Shown: positions 8,423 to 16,810 of the stretch, piece by piece
Position numbering within the stretch: the first letter of the stretch is position 1
Layout of the letters: every line of letters starts with the position of its first letter
Source: DATARH01 sp963705325
GTDB lineage: Bacteria > Pseudomonadota > Alphaproteobacteria > ATCC43930 > CGMCC-115725
NCBI GenBank assembly: GCA_963705325.1
Contig: OY970069.1
Coordinates: forward strand, 3,906,001 to 3,970,000
DNA: 64,000 nucleotides
Reading direction: 5' to 3'
Translations under genes and position numbers: made by a program
Notes under the pieces: model-generated
Told to the model about the DNA's origin: nothing
The model's database searches: none
What the model saw: the letters and a program-made list of their open reading frames with translations, nothing else

Positions 8423-9526
8423 ATGCGCCTTGAGGATTTCGACTTCAGCCTGCCGCGCGAGCGGATCGCCGACCGCCCCGCCGAGCCGCGGGACGCCGCA
8501 CGGCTGCTGGTTATTCGAGCAAGGGGCGCGTTCGCAGACCGGCATATCTTCGACCTGCCCGATTTGCTGCGGCCGGGCGACCTGCTGATCTCGAACGACA
8601 CCAAGGTGATTCCGGCGCGACTGGTCGGGATGCGCGGCGCCGCAACGATCGAAGTCACGCTGGCGCACGATCTCGGCGGCGGAGCCTGGCAGGCCTACGC
8701 CCGGGGCGCGCGGCGGCTGAACCCGAGCGACCAGATCGCTTTCGCCGAAGATTTCGTTGCCACGGTGATCGCCAAGGAGCCGGACGGCTCGGTCGCTTTA
8801 CGCTTCGGCCTGGAAGGAGAGCGTTTCGCCGCGGCGCTCGCACGCCATGGCGCAATGCCGCTGCCGCCCTACATCAAACGGCCGCGAGGCGGCGACCCCA
8901 ACGACCGCCAACATTACCAAACTATATTTGCGCGGACGCCAGGCGCGGTCGCGGCACCGACGGCGGGATTGCATTTCACCCTGGCCTTGCTCGACAAGCT
9001 CAAGGCGCGCGGGATCGAGCTGGCGACGGCGACGCTGCATGTCGGGCCAGGGACGTTTCTGCCGGTCAAGAGCGACGACCCACGCCAGCACAAGATGCAC
9101 GGCGAATGGGGCGTCATCGATGCGGCGACGGCCGAGCGCGTTCGTGCCACGAAGGCCCGTGGCGGGCGCATCATTGCGGTCGGCACGACCAGCCTACGGC
9201 TGCTGGAGAGCGCCGCCACCGAGACCGGCGAGGTTCGCCCGTTCGCCGGAGAGACGCGGTTATTCATTCTCCCGGGCTACCGGTTCAAAGCGATCGACCT
9301 GCTGCTGACCAATTTTCATCTGCCGCGCTCGACCTTGTTCATGCTGGTTGCGGCGCTCGCCGGGCTCGACCGGATGAAAGCCGCTTACGCGCAGGCGGTC
9401 GTGGCGGGCTACCGGTTCTTCTCGTATGGCGACGCCTGCCTGATCGAGCCGCGCCCCCACCCTAACCCTCCCCCGCCAGCGGGGAAGGACGACGAGCCAC
9501 GGGCGCGGCTCGTAGGAGGGGGTTGA
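8423..9526 (+). CDS. queA: tRNA preQ1(34) S-adenosylmethionine ribosyltransferase-isomerase
   Basis: Transfers and isomerises the ribosyl moiety of S-adenosylmethionine onto preQ1 in tRNA, giving epoxyqueuosine. It starts MRLEDFDFSLPRERIADRPA and includes LLISNDTKVIPARL, AAPTAGLHFT, LHVGPGTFLPV and NFHLPRSTLFMLVAALAG, all QueA hallmarks. The family normally ends soon after YRFFSYGDACLIEP. Here about 24 extra residues follow (from about 344, rich in Pro then Gly and Arg), encoded by a palindromic repeat at 9453-9522. The stop (9524-9526) overlaps the tgt ATG by one base. First gene of the queuosine operon, divergent from hpaB. Confidence 0.97.
   Translation: MRLEDFDFSLPRERIADRPAEPRDAARLLVIRARGAFADRHIFDLPDLLRPGDLLISNDTKVIPARLVGMRGAATIEVTLAHDLGGGAWQAYARGARRLNPSDQIAFAEDFVATVIAKEPDGSVALRFGLEGERFAAALARHGAMPLPPYIKRPRGGDPNDRQHYQTIFARTPGAVAAPTAGLHFTLALLDKLKARGIELATATLHVGPGTFLPVKSDDPRQHKMHGEWGVIDAATAERVRATKARGGRIIAVGTTSLRLLESAATETGEVRPFAGETRLFILPGYRFKAIDLLLTNFHLPRSTLFMLVAALAGLDRMKAAYAQAVVAGYRFFSYGDACLIEPRPHPNPPPPAGKDDEPRARLVGGG
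9453..9522. repeat. Palindromic repeat inside the 3' end of queA
   Basis: About 70 bases with an outer inverted pair CCCTCCCCC (9466-9474) / GGAGGGGG (9515-9522) and two small internal hairpins, CCCCGCCAGCGGGG and GAGCC...GGCTC. It is translated as the unusual QueA tail, and its right end supplies the purine-rich stretch just before the tgt start. The fold plan resembles the repeats in the prophage. Confidence 0.7.
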
Positions 9527-10611
9527 TGCTCGGCTTCGAGGTTCTCGCGCGAGATGGCACCGCGCGCGCCGGGCGGCTCACGACCGCGCATGGTGTCGTG
9601 GAAACCCCCACCTTCATGCCGGTTGGCACCGCCGCGACCGTCAAGGCGATGACTCCCGAGGGCGTAGCCGCTACCGGCGCGCGGCTCATCCTTAGCAACA
9701 CCTATCATCTGATGCTGCGCCCCGGCGCCGAGCGGATCGCCGCGCTGGGCGGCCTGCACCGGTTCATGAATTGGCCGCACGCGATCCTCACCGACAGCGG
9801 TGGGTTTCAGGTGATGTCGCTGGCGGCGCTGCGCAAGATCGGCGAAGAGGGCGTCGAGTTCCGCTCGCATCTCGACGGCAGTAGGCATCTGCTGACCCCC
9901 GAGCGATCGGTCGATATCCAGCGCCTGCTCGGCGCCGACATCACCATGGCCTTCGACGAATGCATACCCTACCCAGCCGAACCGGCGGCGGTCGAAGCCT
10001 CGATGGAATTGTCGATACGCTGGGCCGCGCGCTCGCGACGCGCTTTTGTCGAGCGCCCCGGGCACGGCATTTTCGGTATCGTCCAAGGCGGCGTGCATGC
10101 CGACTTCCGCGAGCGCTCCGCCCGGCGGCTGACCGCCATTGAATTCGACGGGTATGCGATTGGCGGGCTGGCGGTCGGCGAGGGGCAAGCAACAACCTTC
10201 GCAATGGTCGAGGCGACAGTGCCGTTTCTCCCCGAGGACCAGCCACGCTACCTGATGGGCGTCGGCAAACCCGCCGATCTGGTGGGCGCGGTCAAACGCG
10301 GCATCGACATGTTCGATTGCGTATTGCCGACGCGCTCCGGGCGCACCGCGCAGGCGTTCACGCGAACCGGAGCGCTTAATTTGCGCAACGCGCGTCATGC
10401 CGAGGACACGGCCCCGCTCGATGAGGAATGCCGATGCCCGGCTTGTACCGGCTTCAGCCGCGCCTACCTGCACCATCTCGTCAAAACGGGCGAGATTCTT
10501 GCGGCGATGCTGCTCACGACCCACAATCTGACCTACTACGCCGATCTAATGGCGGCGATGCGGGAAGCGATCGCACTGGGTCGTCTCGCTCATTTTCAGG
10601 TGTCGTCATGA
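9526..10611 (+). CDS. tgt: tRNA-guanine(34) transglycosylase
   Basis: Exchanges guanine-34 of GUN-anticodon tRNAs for preQ1. The 361-residue protein has ILTDSGGFQVMSL with catalytic Asp90, VGKPADLVGAVKRGIDMFDCVLPTR with the second catalytic Asp, and zinc ligands C302, C304, C307 and H333 (CRCPAC...TTHNL). These identify the bacterial preQ1-using enzyme. The start is the ATG at 9526, one base overlapping the queA stop (TGATG), preceded by AGGAGGGGG; a TTG three bases earlier is not needed. Translation is probably coupled to queA. The next small gene overlaps its stop as ATGA. Confidence 0.97.
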   Translation: MLGFEVLARDGTARAGRLTTAHGVVETPTFMPVGTAATVKAMTPEGVAATGARLILSNTYHLMLRPGAERIAALGGLHRFMNWPHAILTDSGGFQVMSLAALRKIGEEGVEFRSHLDGSRHLLTPERSVDIQRLLGADITMAFDECIPYPAEPAAVEASMELSIRWAARSRRAFVERPGHGIFGIVQGGVHADFRERSARRLTAIEFDGYAIGGLAVGEGQATTFAMVEATVPFLPEDQPRYLMGVGKPADLVGAVKRGIDMFDCVLPTRSGRTAQAFTRTGALNLRNARHAEDTAPLDEECRCPACTGFSRAYLHHLVKTGEILAAMLLTTHNLTYYADLMAAMREAIALGRLAHFQVSS

Positions 10612-10832
10612 CCTTACAACTGTTCAGCCCGGAGAAACCCGCCATGCCCTCACTCGCCACTGCCCTCAAGAACCTGCAAAACAAAGAAGTCACGATCTGG
10701 GTCAATCACCCCGACCTCAAGATGATGGGGGGCGTCGTGTCCCGCGCCGAAACCGATCACTTCGAACTGCTGAGCGGAGACGTCCGCTTTTTTATCTCGT
10801 ATTCGGCGCTGGTCGCGGTTAGTCCAACCTGA
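10608..10832 (+). CDS. Small protein in the queuosine operon, possible LSm-like barrel
   Basis: A 74-residue protein whose ATG overlaps the tgt stop (ATGA). A second start at 10644 (MPSLATALK, 62 residues) has GGAG 9 bases upstream and is equally possible. I know no name for it. The segment TIWVNHPDLKMMGGVVSRAE, then HFELLSGDVRFFISYSALVAV, has the short-strand, Gly-turn and closing 'I-x3-I-x2-V' rhythm of Sm/LSm-type or SH3-like beta barrels, which often bind RNA. That is a visual resemblance only. Lying between tgt and queF in a tightly packed operon, it may serve queuosine synthesis or tRNA handling. Confidence 0.7.
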   Translation: MTLQLFSPEKPAMPSLATALKNLQNKEVTIWVNHPDLKMMGGVVSRAETDHFELLSGDVRFFISYSALVAVSPT

Positions 10833-10841
10833 TCGCTACGC

Positions 10842-11309
10842 ATGAGTGGCTCGCGGAGACCGGCGGGACTGACGCAATTAGGGCGACGAACCCGCCTCCC
10901 CACCTCCCCTGACAAAGCCAAGCTCGAATGTGTGCCGAACCCGCATCCGGGCGTGACCTATGCCGTGCGCTTCACCTGCCCGGAATTCACCGCGTTATGC
11001 CCGCTGACCGGTCAGCCGGACTTTGCCCATCTTGTCATCGACTATGTGCCAAAGGACCAGCTGGTCGAGAGCAAGTCGCTGAAGCTGTTTCTCGGCTCGT
11101 TTCGCAACCACGGAGCCTTCCACGAGGATTGCACGCTAACGATTGCGCGGCGGCTGATAGCGGCGATGCAGCCCACTTGGCTGCGTATCGGCGGCTATTG
11201 GTATCCGCGCGGCGGTATCACGATCGACGTGTTCTACCAGACCGGCGAACCGCCCGCCGGGCTGTTCTTGCCCGATCATGGGGTGGCGCCGTATCGAGGG
11301 CGCGGCTGA
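10842..11309 (+). CDS. queF: NADPH-dependent 7-cyano-7-deazaguanine (preQ0) reductase
   Basis: Reduces the nitrile of preQ0 to the aminomethyl group of preQ1, the substrate of Tgt. The 155-residue protein is a single-domain (type I, YkvM-like) QueF. It shows FTALCPLTGQPDFA, with the nucleophilic cysteine that forms the thioimide, and the family motif ESKSLKLFLGSFRNHGAFHED that binds NADPH and substrate. Ten bases follow the previous gene. preQ0 must be made by QueDCE and FolE, none of which is in the window. The 3' end lies next to the queG start; an upstream in-frame queG start would overlap it. Confidence 0.96.
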   Translation: MSGSRRPAGLTQLGRRTRLPTSPDKAKLECVPNPHPGVTYAVRFTCPEFTALCPLTGQPDFAHLVIDYVPKDQLVESKSLKLFLGSFRNHGAFHEDCTLTIARRLIAAMQPTWLRIGGYWYPRGGITIDVFYQTGEPPAGLFLPDHGVAPYRGRG

Positions 11310-11313
11310 ATCG

Positions 11314-12426
11314 ATGAGCCGCGACATCCGCGAAGCCATCCGCAACGAAGCGTTGGCGCGCGGGTTCGACGCGGTCGGGTTCGCCGATGCGCGGCTCAGC
11401 GAAAGCGCCCGCGCCGATCTCGCCGAGTTCCTCGCCCGCGGCTACCACGGCGAGATGAGCTGGCTGGCGGCCAACGCCGAGCGGCGCGGAGACCCGAATG
11501 TTCTGTGGAGCGAGGCGCGGACGATTGTCGTGCTCGGCATGAACTATGGCGGCGAAACCGACGCCGTCGATATGTCGTCCGGCAACATTTCGATCTATGC
11601 CCGCGGCCGCGACTATCACGAGACGCTCAAGAAGCGACTAAAATCATTGGCGAGATGGATTGCGGGACGCTGGCCCGGTGATTTGAAGGTATTCGTCGAC
11701 ACCGCGCCGGTGATGGAAAAGCCGCTGGCGCAGCAGGCCGGGATCGGCTGGCAGGGCAAGCACACCAACCTGGTCTCGCGCGAGTTCGGCTCGTGGCTGT
11801 TCCTCGGTGAAATCTATCTGAGCCTGCTGCTGGAGGCGGACGCTCCAGAGGATGACCATTGCGGCACATGCCGCAACTGCCTCGACGCCTGCCCTACCAA
11901 GGCGTTTCCGGCGCCCTATCGTCTCGATGCGCGGCGCTGCATCTCGTATTTGACGATCGAGCACAAGGGCATGATCCCGCCGGAGCTCAGGCCCTTGATC
12001 GGCAACCGCATCTATGGCTGCGACGACTGCCTGGCAGTTTGCCCATGGAACAAGTACGCCCGTACGACTACCGAATCCGATTTTCTGCCGCGATCGAAAT
12101 TGACCGCGCCCCGCCTCGCCGAGCTGGCGCGCCTTGACGACGCGGCGTTTCGGCGGATGTTCGCCGGCACGTCGATCAAGCGCATCGGCCGCAACCGCTT
12201 TGTCCGCAACGTGTTGATCGCGATCGGTAACAGCGGCGATCCCGAACTACTTGGCTCGGTGCTCGCCTGCTTGGACGATCCGTCGCCGCTGGTGCGCGCC
12301 AGCGCGGTCTGGGCCCTCTCGCGATTGGATGAAGAAAATACCGCTCGGGAGCGAGGCAGGCGGGCTTCGACCGAAAGCGATGCCTTGGTACGCGAAGAAT
12401 GGCTGCGGTCAGACGGCGGCGTTTAG
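11314..12426 (+). CDS. queG: Epoxyqueuosine reductase
   Basis: Performs the last step of queuosine synthesis, reducing epoxyqueuosine in tRNA with cobalamin and two [4Fe-4S] clusters. The 370-residue protein starts MSRDIREAIRNEALARGFDA. It contains WQGKHTNLVSREFGSW and two ferredoxin-like motifs, CGTCRNCLDACPTKAF and GCDDCLAVCPWNKYA, and ends in a HEAT-type helical pair (GSVLACLDDPSPLVRASAVWAL) seen in proteobacterial QueG. The start at 11314 is preferred to one at 11278, which would lie inside queF. Its last 18 bases overlap the convergent minE gene. Confidence 0.97.
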   Translation: MSRDIREAIRNEALARGFDAVGFADARLSESARADLAEFLARGYHGEMSWLAANAERRGDPNVLWSEARTIVVLGMNYGGETDAVDMSSGNISIYARGRDYHETLKKRLKSLARWIAGRWPGDLKVFVDTAPVMEKPLAQQAGIGWQGKHTNLVSREFGSWLFLGEIYLSLLLEADAPEDDHCGTCRNCLDACPTKAFPAPYRLDARRCISYLTIEHKGMIPPELRPLIGNRIYGCDDCLAVCPWNKYARTTTESDFLPRSKLTAPRLAELARLDDAAFRRMFAGTSIKRIGRNRFVRNVLIAIGNSGDPELLGSVLACLDDPSPLVRASAVWALSRLDEENTARERGRRASTESDALVREEWLRSDGGV

Positions 12427-12702
12427 CTCTCGGCTCGACGGCGTTTTGAGCTTGGCGCCCTCGATCTCGATGTTGATTTCCAACGACGAGATGTCTCCGG
12501 AATTGGCGAGTGTAACCCGGATCATGTCCTCGCTCATCTCGACATAGCGCCCGACGACCGCGAGCAGCTCCTTCTGCAGCATCGGTAGGAAATCAGGCGC
12601 GTTCCTGCCCGCTCGCTCGTGTGCGAGCACGATCTTCAGCCGTTCCTTCGCGATCGAAGCGCTGTTGCGATGCGGCTGGAACAGCGAGCGGAAGAACCCC
12701 AT
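12409..12702 (-). CDS. minE: Cell division topological specificity factor MinE
   Basis: Drives the pole-to-pole oscillation of MinD by stimulating its ATPase at the membrane. 97 residues. The N-terminal amphipathic stretch MGFFRSLF is followed by SASIAKERLKIVLAHERAGR, the conserved MinD-binding helix/strand, then the dimer domain MLQKELLAVVGRYV and SLEINIEIE. The ATG (12702) overlaps the minD stop by one base (TGATG), so translation is coupled. The gene ends 18 bases inside the convergent queG. Order minC-minD-minE is standard. Confidence 0.97.
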   Translation of the reverse strand: MGFFRSLFQPHRNSASIAKERLKIVLAHERAGRNAPDFLPMLQKELLAVVGRYVEMSEDMIRVTLANSGDISSLEINIEIEGAKLKTPSSRELNAAV

Positions 12703-13583
12703 CACGCCCTACCAAAGATTGCCCTGAAGAAACCGCGGCGTTCGGGTTTGACGAAACGCATCTCGCGCTGCTCGCCGAGAAAGCGTGCGACCGCGTCGAG
12801 ATAGGCCCGGCCCGCCGGACTGTTTTCGTCGAACACCACCGGAGTGCCGGTATTCGAAGCGCGAAGCACCGATTCCAACTCCGGGATAACACCAAGCAGC
12901 GGGATCGACAGGATCTCCTTAACGTCGTCAACCGCCAGCATTTCGCCCTTGGCGACCCGCGCCGGGTCGTAGCGGGTCAGCAACAAGTGGACGTCCACCG
13001 GCGGCTCGTTGCGCTCGGCCCGCCGGGATCGCGAGGCGAGGATGCCGATGATGCGGTCGCTGTCACGCACGGAGGAGACTTCCGGGTTGGTCACGATGAT
13101 GGCGCTGTCGGCGAAATAGAGAGCGGTGATCGCGCCGTGTTCGATCCCCGCCGGGCTGTCGCAGATGATGTACTCGAATTGCTGTTTCAGCTCCTCCATC
13201 ACTCGCTCGACCCCATCGCGCTTGAGCGCGTTTTTGTCGCGGGTCTGAGAGGTCGGGAAGATGAAGAGGTTGTCGTGCCGCTTGTCCTTGATCAGCGCTT
13301 GATTGAGGTTCGCATCGCCGTTGATGACGTTGATGAAGTCGAATACGACCCGGCGTTCGCAGCCCATCACCAGATCGAGGTTGCGTAGCCCCACGTCGAA
13401 ATCGATCACCACAGTCTTGTGGCCGCGCAGCGCCAACCCCGCGGCGAACGCGGCCGAGGTGGTCGTCTTGCCGACGCCCCCCTTGCCCGAGGTGATGACG
13501 ATTACCTTGGCCAAAGCGGCCTCTCCCGCCGCCTTCGCCGGCCCCACCTGGGCATCCTTCTTGAGATCGGTTTCCGCCGCCAT
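12702..13583 (-). CDS. minD: Septum site-determining ATPase MinD
   Basis: Membrane-associated P-loop ATPase that recruits MinC to block polar division. KVIVITSGKGGVGKTTT near residue 26 holds the deviant Walker A (K34, K39). VIDFDVGLRNLDLVMG and YIICDSPAGIEHGA are the usual switch motifs, and the C-terminal RRGFFRAIFG is the amphipathic membrane-targeting helix. 293 residues from the ATG at 13583, carrying about 25 extra N-terminal residues before the usual 'AKVIVI' start. A TTG at 13604 overlapping the minC stop would add seven more. The extension is charged and alanine-rich with no recognisable domain. Confidence 0.96.
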   Translation of the reverse strand: MAAETDLKKDAQVGPAKAAGEAALAKVIVITSGKGGVGKTTTSAAFAAGLALRGHKTVVIDFDVGLRNLDLVMGCERRVVFDFINVINGDANLNQALIKDKRHDNLFIFPTSQTRDKNALKRDGVERVMEELKQQFEYIICDSPAGIEHGAITALYFADSAIIVTNPEVSSVRDSDRIIGILASRSRRAERNEPPVDVHLLLTRYDPARVAKGEMLAVDDVKEILSIPLLGVIPELESVLRASNTGTPVVFDENSPAGRAYLDAVARFLGEQREMRFVKPERRGFFRAIFGRA

Positions 13584-13600
13584 CGCGCCAATGATGAGCG

Positions 13601-14281
13601 TCAATTCCGTGTAATGGTCAACTGATCATCGACGAGCGCGATCTGCACCGGAAAACTCCGCGTATCCGGCGGCAATTGCTCGCTGACGAGATACCGCCCC
13701 GCGATGCTGACCAGCTCGGCCTCCAGCCGGGTGCAAAAGATTCGCGCCGTCGCGTCGCCGTTGGCGCCGGCCAGCGCACGGCCTCGGAGCGCGCCGTAAA
13801 CATGGATATTGCCGTCGGCGACCAGTTCGGCGCCGGGGCTGACCGCGGCGGTAACGATGAGATCGCTGCCTCGCGCGTAGATTTGCGTCCCGGACCGCAC
13901 CGGTTCGGCGACGAGGCGCGTCTTTGCGGCGGGCGGCGGCGCGGCCGGCCCCGCCGCGCGCGGCTGGGTGCTGGCGTTTGGCGCGAAACTGGCGAGTCCC
14001 GCAGCGGTCGCGGCGTCAAGCTGCACCGGTTGCGCGTTCTGGACGCCGACCATGATCAGGGTCAGCGCGCGCAATCTGTCCTTGACCCGCTCGAATTCCA
14101 CCGACTCGGTAAAGTTCTCGACCCCTCGCAGATCGAGCACGACCGGTGCGTTCTGGAAAAAACGTGGGCTGCGGCCGATCTGCCGCGCCAGTTCATGCTC
14201 GAATTCGGGGTCGCGCAGCATGGTGGCGCGCACCACCATCACGGTGAAAAGCGCGCCCTGCACGAGATTGCCCGCAGCCAT
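13601..14281 (-). CDS. minC: Septum site-determining protein MinC
   Basis: Inhibits FtsZ assembly away from mid-cell. 226 residues: an N-terminal FtsZ-binding domain (about 1-100, including PRFFQNAPVVLDLRGVE), an Ala/Pro-rich linker, and the C-terminal right-handed beta-helix (about 125-220) with VRSGTQIYARGSDLIVTAAV, ADGNIHVYGALRGRALAG and RIFCTRLEAELVSIAGRY, the MinD-binding and dimer surface. It is followed 17 bases later by minD. The 51 bases upstream hold no evident promoter motif. Confidence 0.96.
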   Translation of the reverse strand: MAAGNLVQGALFTVMVVRATMLRDPEFEHELARQIGRSPRFFQNAPVVLDLRGVENFTESVEFERVKDRLRALTLIMVGVQNAQPVQLDAATAAGLASFAPNASTQPRAAGPAAPPPAAKTRLVAEPVRSGTQIYARGSDLIVTAAVSPGAELVADGNIHVYGALRGRALAGANGDATARIFCTRLEAELVSIAGRYLVSEQLPPDTRSFPVQIALVDDQLTITRN

Positions 14282-14332
14282 GATGACCGGTTAACGGCAA
14301 ATCGCCGCCGCTGCAACGGGAAAGGCCAAAGG

Positions 14333-15421
14333 CTAGGCAATCGCCGTCATGACCTGGGCTATGAATTTGTCAACGGCGGCAGGATTGGTCCACCGGAGCA
14401 CCGCGACGAGGTCGTGCTCGGGGTCGATCCAGGTCAAATTCCCGCCGGCGCCCATCGCACAGTAACTGCCGGCCGGGGCGCTGGGATAGCGGGTCCGGCC
14501 AGTGTTGAGCCACCATAGATAGCCGTAGTTCGCGTTGAGAGCGCAGGGCACGCGGCAGCGGGCGATCCAGTCTTCCGAGAGGATGCGTTTGTCGCCCCAC
14601 AGCCCACCGCGCTGCATCAACAACCCGACCCGTGCCTGGTCGCGGGCGTGGATGAAAACCCCGCCGCCCCAATGCGAGCCGCCGGCGACCGAATGCATCG
14701 GCTTGCCGTCGACAGTGACCGTGGAATTGCGGTAGCCGTGCCACTCCCAATCGGGTGACGCTCCGATCGGATCCATCACCAGCTCGCGGAACACTTCCGG
14801 GAGCGGCCGCCGCCACAACATCATCAGCGCCAGGCTCAAGCGGTTGACCCGCACGTCGTTGTATTCCCAGAAGCCGCCAGGCTCGGCGAGATCGCGGTGC
14901 GTACCCTTCTTGGCGCCGCGCGACGGGCCGCCGCCGGCCACTCGGTTGCGGTCGATGAGGTCGGGTTTATCCCATAGCGTGCCCTCCCACTCGGAGGTCT
15001 GCTGCAGCAGATGGTGCCAGGTGATCTTGCTGTTGTGCGGCCCCTCGAACCCGCCGTCATCGACGGTGCGGCAAACTGGCTCATGCACGTCGCGGATCAT
15101 GCTGCGATCGAAGGCCAGCCCGGCGAGGATCGACAGATAGCTCTTGGCGACGCTGAACGTCTGGTCGATCTGCAAGGTGTTGCCCCATTCGGCAACGATC
15201 TTGCCGCCGCGCAGAACCAACCCGTTGGGCCCGCCGCGCCGCCGCACCGGCCCCAGCACCTCGTTCCAGGGCGGCTGTTCCTCGAATTGCTGCGGGATTT
15301 CGACGGCAAGATCGCGGCTCCACGGAATTTCGTTCTCGGTCGCCCAGGCCGCCGCGGCTTCCAAACGCGGCAATTCGTCTCGTTTCCATTCAGCCGGATG
15401 ACGAGGCGGAACATAAGTCAT
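14333..15421 (-). CDS. Serine hydrolase, beta-lactamase class C / esterase type
   Basis: A 362-residue penicillin-binding-like hydrolase. The Ser-x-x-Lys motif appears as SVAK in QTFSVAKSYLSILAG. The tyrosine motif is YND in WEYNDVRVNRLSLA, in place of the usual Y-x-N, and GGNLTWIDP near the end may be the third-motif strand. GGGAG lies 8 bases before the ATG at 15421, chosen over two upstream starts. No signal peptide is evident, so a cytoplasmic esterase or peptidase role is more likely than antibiotic resistance. Many relatives are annotated only as serine hydrolases. Encoded alone between minC and tatA. Confidence 0.87.
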   Translation of the reverse strand: MTYVPPRHPAEWKRDELPRLEAAAAWATENEIPWSRDLAVEIPQQFEEQPPWNEVLGPVRRRGGPNGLVLRGGKIVAEWGNTLQIDQTFSVAKSYLSILAGLAFDRSMIRDVHEPVCRTVDDGGFEGPHNSKITWHHLLQQTSEWEGTLWDKPDLIDRNRVAGGGPSRGAKKGTHRDLAEPGGFWEYNDVRVNRLSLALMMLWRRPLPEVFRELVMDPIGASPDWEWHGYRNSTVTVDGKPMHSVAGGSHWGGGVFIHARDQARVGLLMQRGGLWGDKRILSEDWIARCRVPCALNANYGYLWWLNTGRTRYPSAPAGSYCAMGAGGNLTWIDPEHDLVAVLRWTNPAAVDKFIAQVMTAIA

Positions 15422-15499
15422 TGATAGGACTCCCGACATAAGCCTTGAAGTTTGTGGATCCGGCACGAAGTCCTAGCATAACCGCCGAGAAAACCGCAA

Positions 15500-15529
15500 T
15501 TCGCTGGCGGTTTGCTTTTCTGCTAGAAT
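15500..15529 (+). promoter_or_regulatory. Candidate promoter of tatA
   Basis: TTCGCT (15500-15505), an 18-base spacer and TAGAAT (15524-15529). The -10 box matches five of six consensus bases; the -35 is weak. It lies 30 bases before the tatA ATG in an otherwise AT-richer intergenic stretch. Confidence 0.35.
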
Positions 15530-15558
15530 GTGAGTTCGCAAGCTGCCGGGGTCGTAAA

Positions 15559-15798
15559 ATGGGTTCAATGAGTTTAGTGCATTGGCTGGTCGTGCTGGCC
15601 ATCGTGCTGGTGTTGTTCGGCGCCGGCAAGCTGCCCCGCGTGATGGGCGATTTTGCCAAAGGGATCAAGGCCTTCAAGGCCGGCATGGCGGAAGACGACA
15701 CTGCCTCGGCCACCCCGCCGGCACAAGTTACACCGCCGCCGGCCGCGACGGCTGCTCCCTCCGCCACCGTCGCCGACCGCCCGCGCGAACACGCCTAA
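15559..15798 (+). CDS. tatA: Sec-independent protein translocase subunit TatA
   Basis: A 79-residue single-pass membrane protein. It has a short N-terminus, the hydrophobic helix WLVVLAIVLVLFGAGKLP, the conserved F-G hinge (LFGAGKLP) and the amphipathic helix RVMGDFAKGIKAFKAGM, followed by a Pro/Ala-rich tail. This is the pore-forming subunit of the twin-arginine system that exports folded proteins. tatB and tatC are not adjacent, unlike in the common tatABC operon, so they are elsewhere or this is an additional TatA. An internal ATG at 15568 is an alternative start. Confidence 0.92.
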   Translation: MGSMSLVHWLVVLAIVLVLFGAGKLPRVMGDFAKGIKAFKAGMAEDDTASATPPAQVTPPPAATAAPSATVADRPREHA

Positions 15799-15936
15799 TC
15801 GCCGGGCGCCGTAGCGCCCGCTTCCATCTGCCCAAAGCCCATCCGTCCCGCGAGGGGTGACACTGCGTTTGCCGCGCTGGTCACCGACACAATCTCTTGT
15901 TATGCGTTTCCCGTCACGGCAACGGGTTAGCGGCAC

Positions 15937-16785
15937 ATGCAGCGCTTCGAGGGCACCGAAACTTATGTGGCGACGCAAGATTTGCGGGTCGCCGTCAACG
16001 CCGCGATCGCGCTGGAGCGGCCGTTGCTGGTGAAGGGCGAGCCCGGCACCGGCAAAACCATTCTCGCGCACGAAGTCGCCAAGGGGCTCGGCCGCGACCT
16101 GATCACCTGGCACATAAAATCGACGACCAAGGCGATGCAGGGTCTGTACGAGTACGACGCGGTGTCGCGGCTGCGCGACGGGCAGCTCGGCGACGAGCGG
16201 GTTCATGACATTGCCAACTACATCAGGCCGGGCAAACTCTGGGACGCGTTCGAGGCCGATACCGCGCCGGTCCTGCTGATCGACGAGATCGACAAGGCCG
16301 ATATCGAGTTTCCCAACGACCTGCTGCTCGAACTCGACCGCATGGAGTTCTTCGTCTACGAGTTGAAGAAGACGATCGCCGCCAAGCAGCGGCCGATCGT
16401 GATGATCACCTCAAACAACGAGAAGGAGCTACCCGACGCATTCTTGCGCCGATGCTTCTTCCACTACATCCGCTTCCCCGATCGCGAGACGATGGAAAAG
16501 ATCGTCGAAGTGCATTTCCCGGGGCTGAAGCGCGACCTGGTGCAGGAGGCGCTGACCATCTTCTTTGACGTGCGCGAGGTGCCCGGGCTCAAGAAGAAGC
16601 CGTCGACTTCTGAACTGCTTGACTGGCTGAAGCTGCTGCTGGTCGAGGACATCGATGCCGACACGCTGCGCCAGCGCGACCCCAAGAAGCTGATCCCGCC
16701 CCTGCACGGCGCGCTGCTTAAGAACGAGCAGGACGTGCACCTGTTCGAGCGGTTGGCGTTCCTCAACCGGCGGGAGCGTGGGTGA
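15937..16785 (+). CDS. MoxR-family AAA+ ATPase
   Basis: A 282-residue ATPase with Walker A GEPGTGKT (about 34-41), Walker B VLLIDEIDKAD and sensor VMITSNNEKELPDAFLRRC. It belongs to the MoxR group, close in layout to CoxD and relatives, which act with a VWA-domain partner to mature or remodel metalloenzymes or envelope complexes. The partner is the VWA protein at 17172, 387 bases downstream, separated by one small gene. No CO dehydrogenase, methanol dehydrogenase or other client gene is in the window, so the target is unknown. Confidence 0.93.
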   Translation: MQRFEGTETYVATQDLRVAVNAAIALERPLLVKGEPGTGKTILAHEVAKGLGRDLITWHIKSTTKAMQGLYEYDAVSRLRDGQLGDERVHDIANYIRPGKLWDAFEADTAPVLLIDEIDKADIEFPNDLLLELDRMEFFVYELKKTIAAKQRPIVMITSNNEKELPDAFLRRCFFHYIRFPDRETMEKIVEVHFPGLKRDLVQEALTIFFDVREVPGLKKKPSTSELLDWLKLLLVEDIDADTLRQRDPKKLIPPLHGALLKNEQDVHLFERLAFLNRRERG

Positions 16786-16810
16786 TAAAACTGACTATAG
16801 GAGGCCAGTC

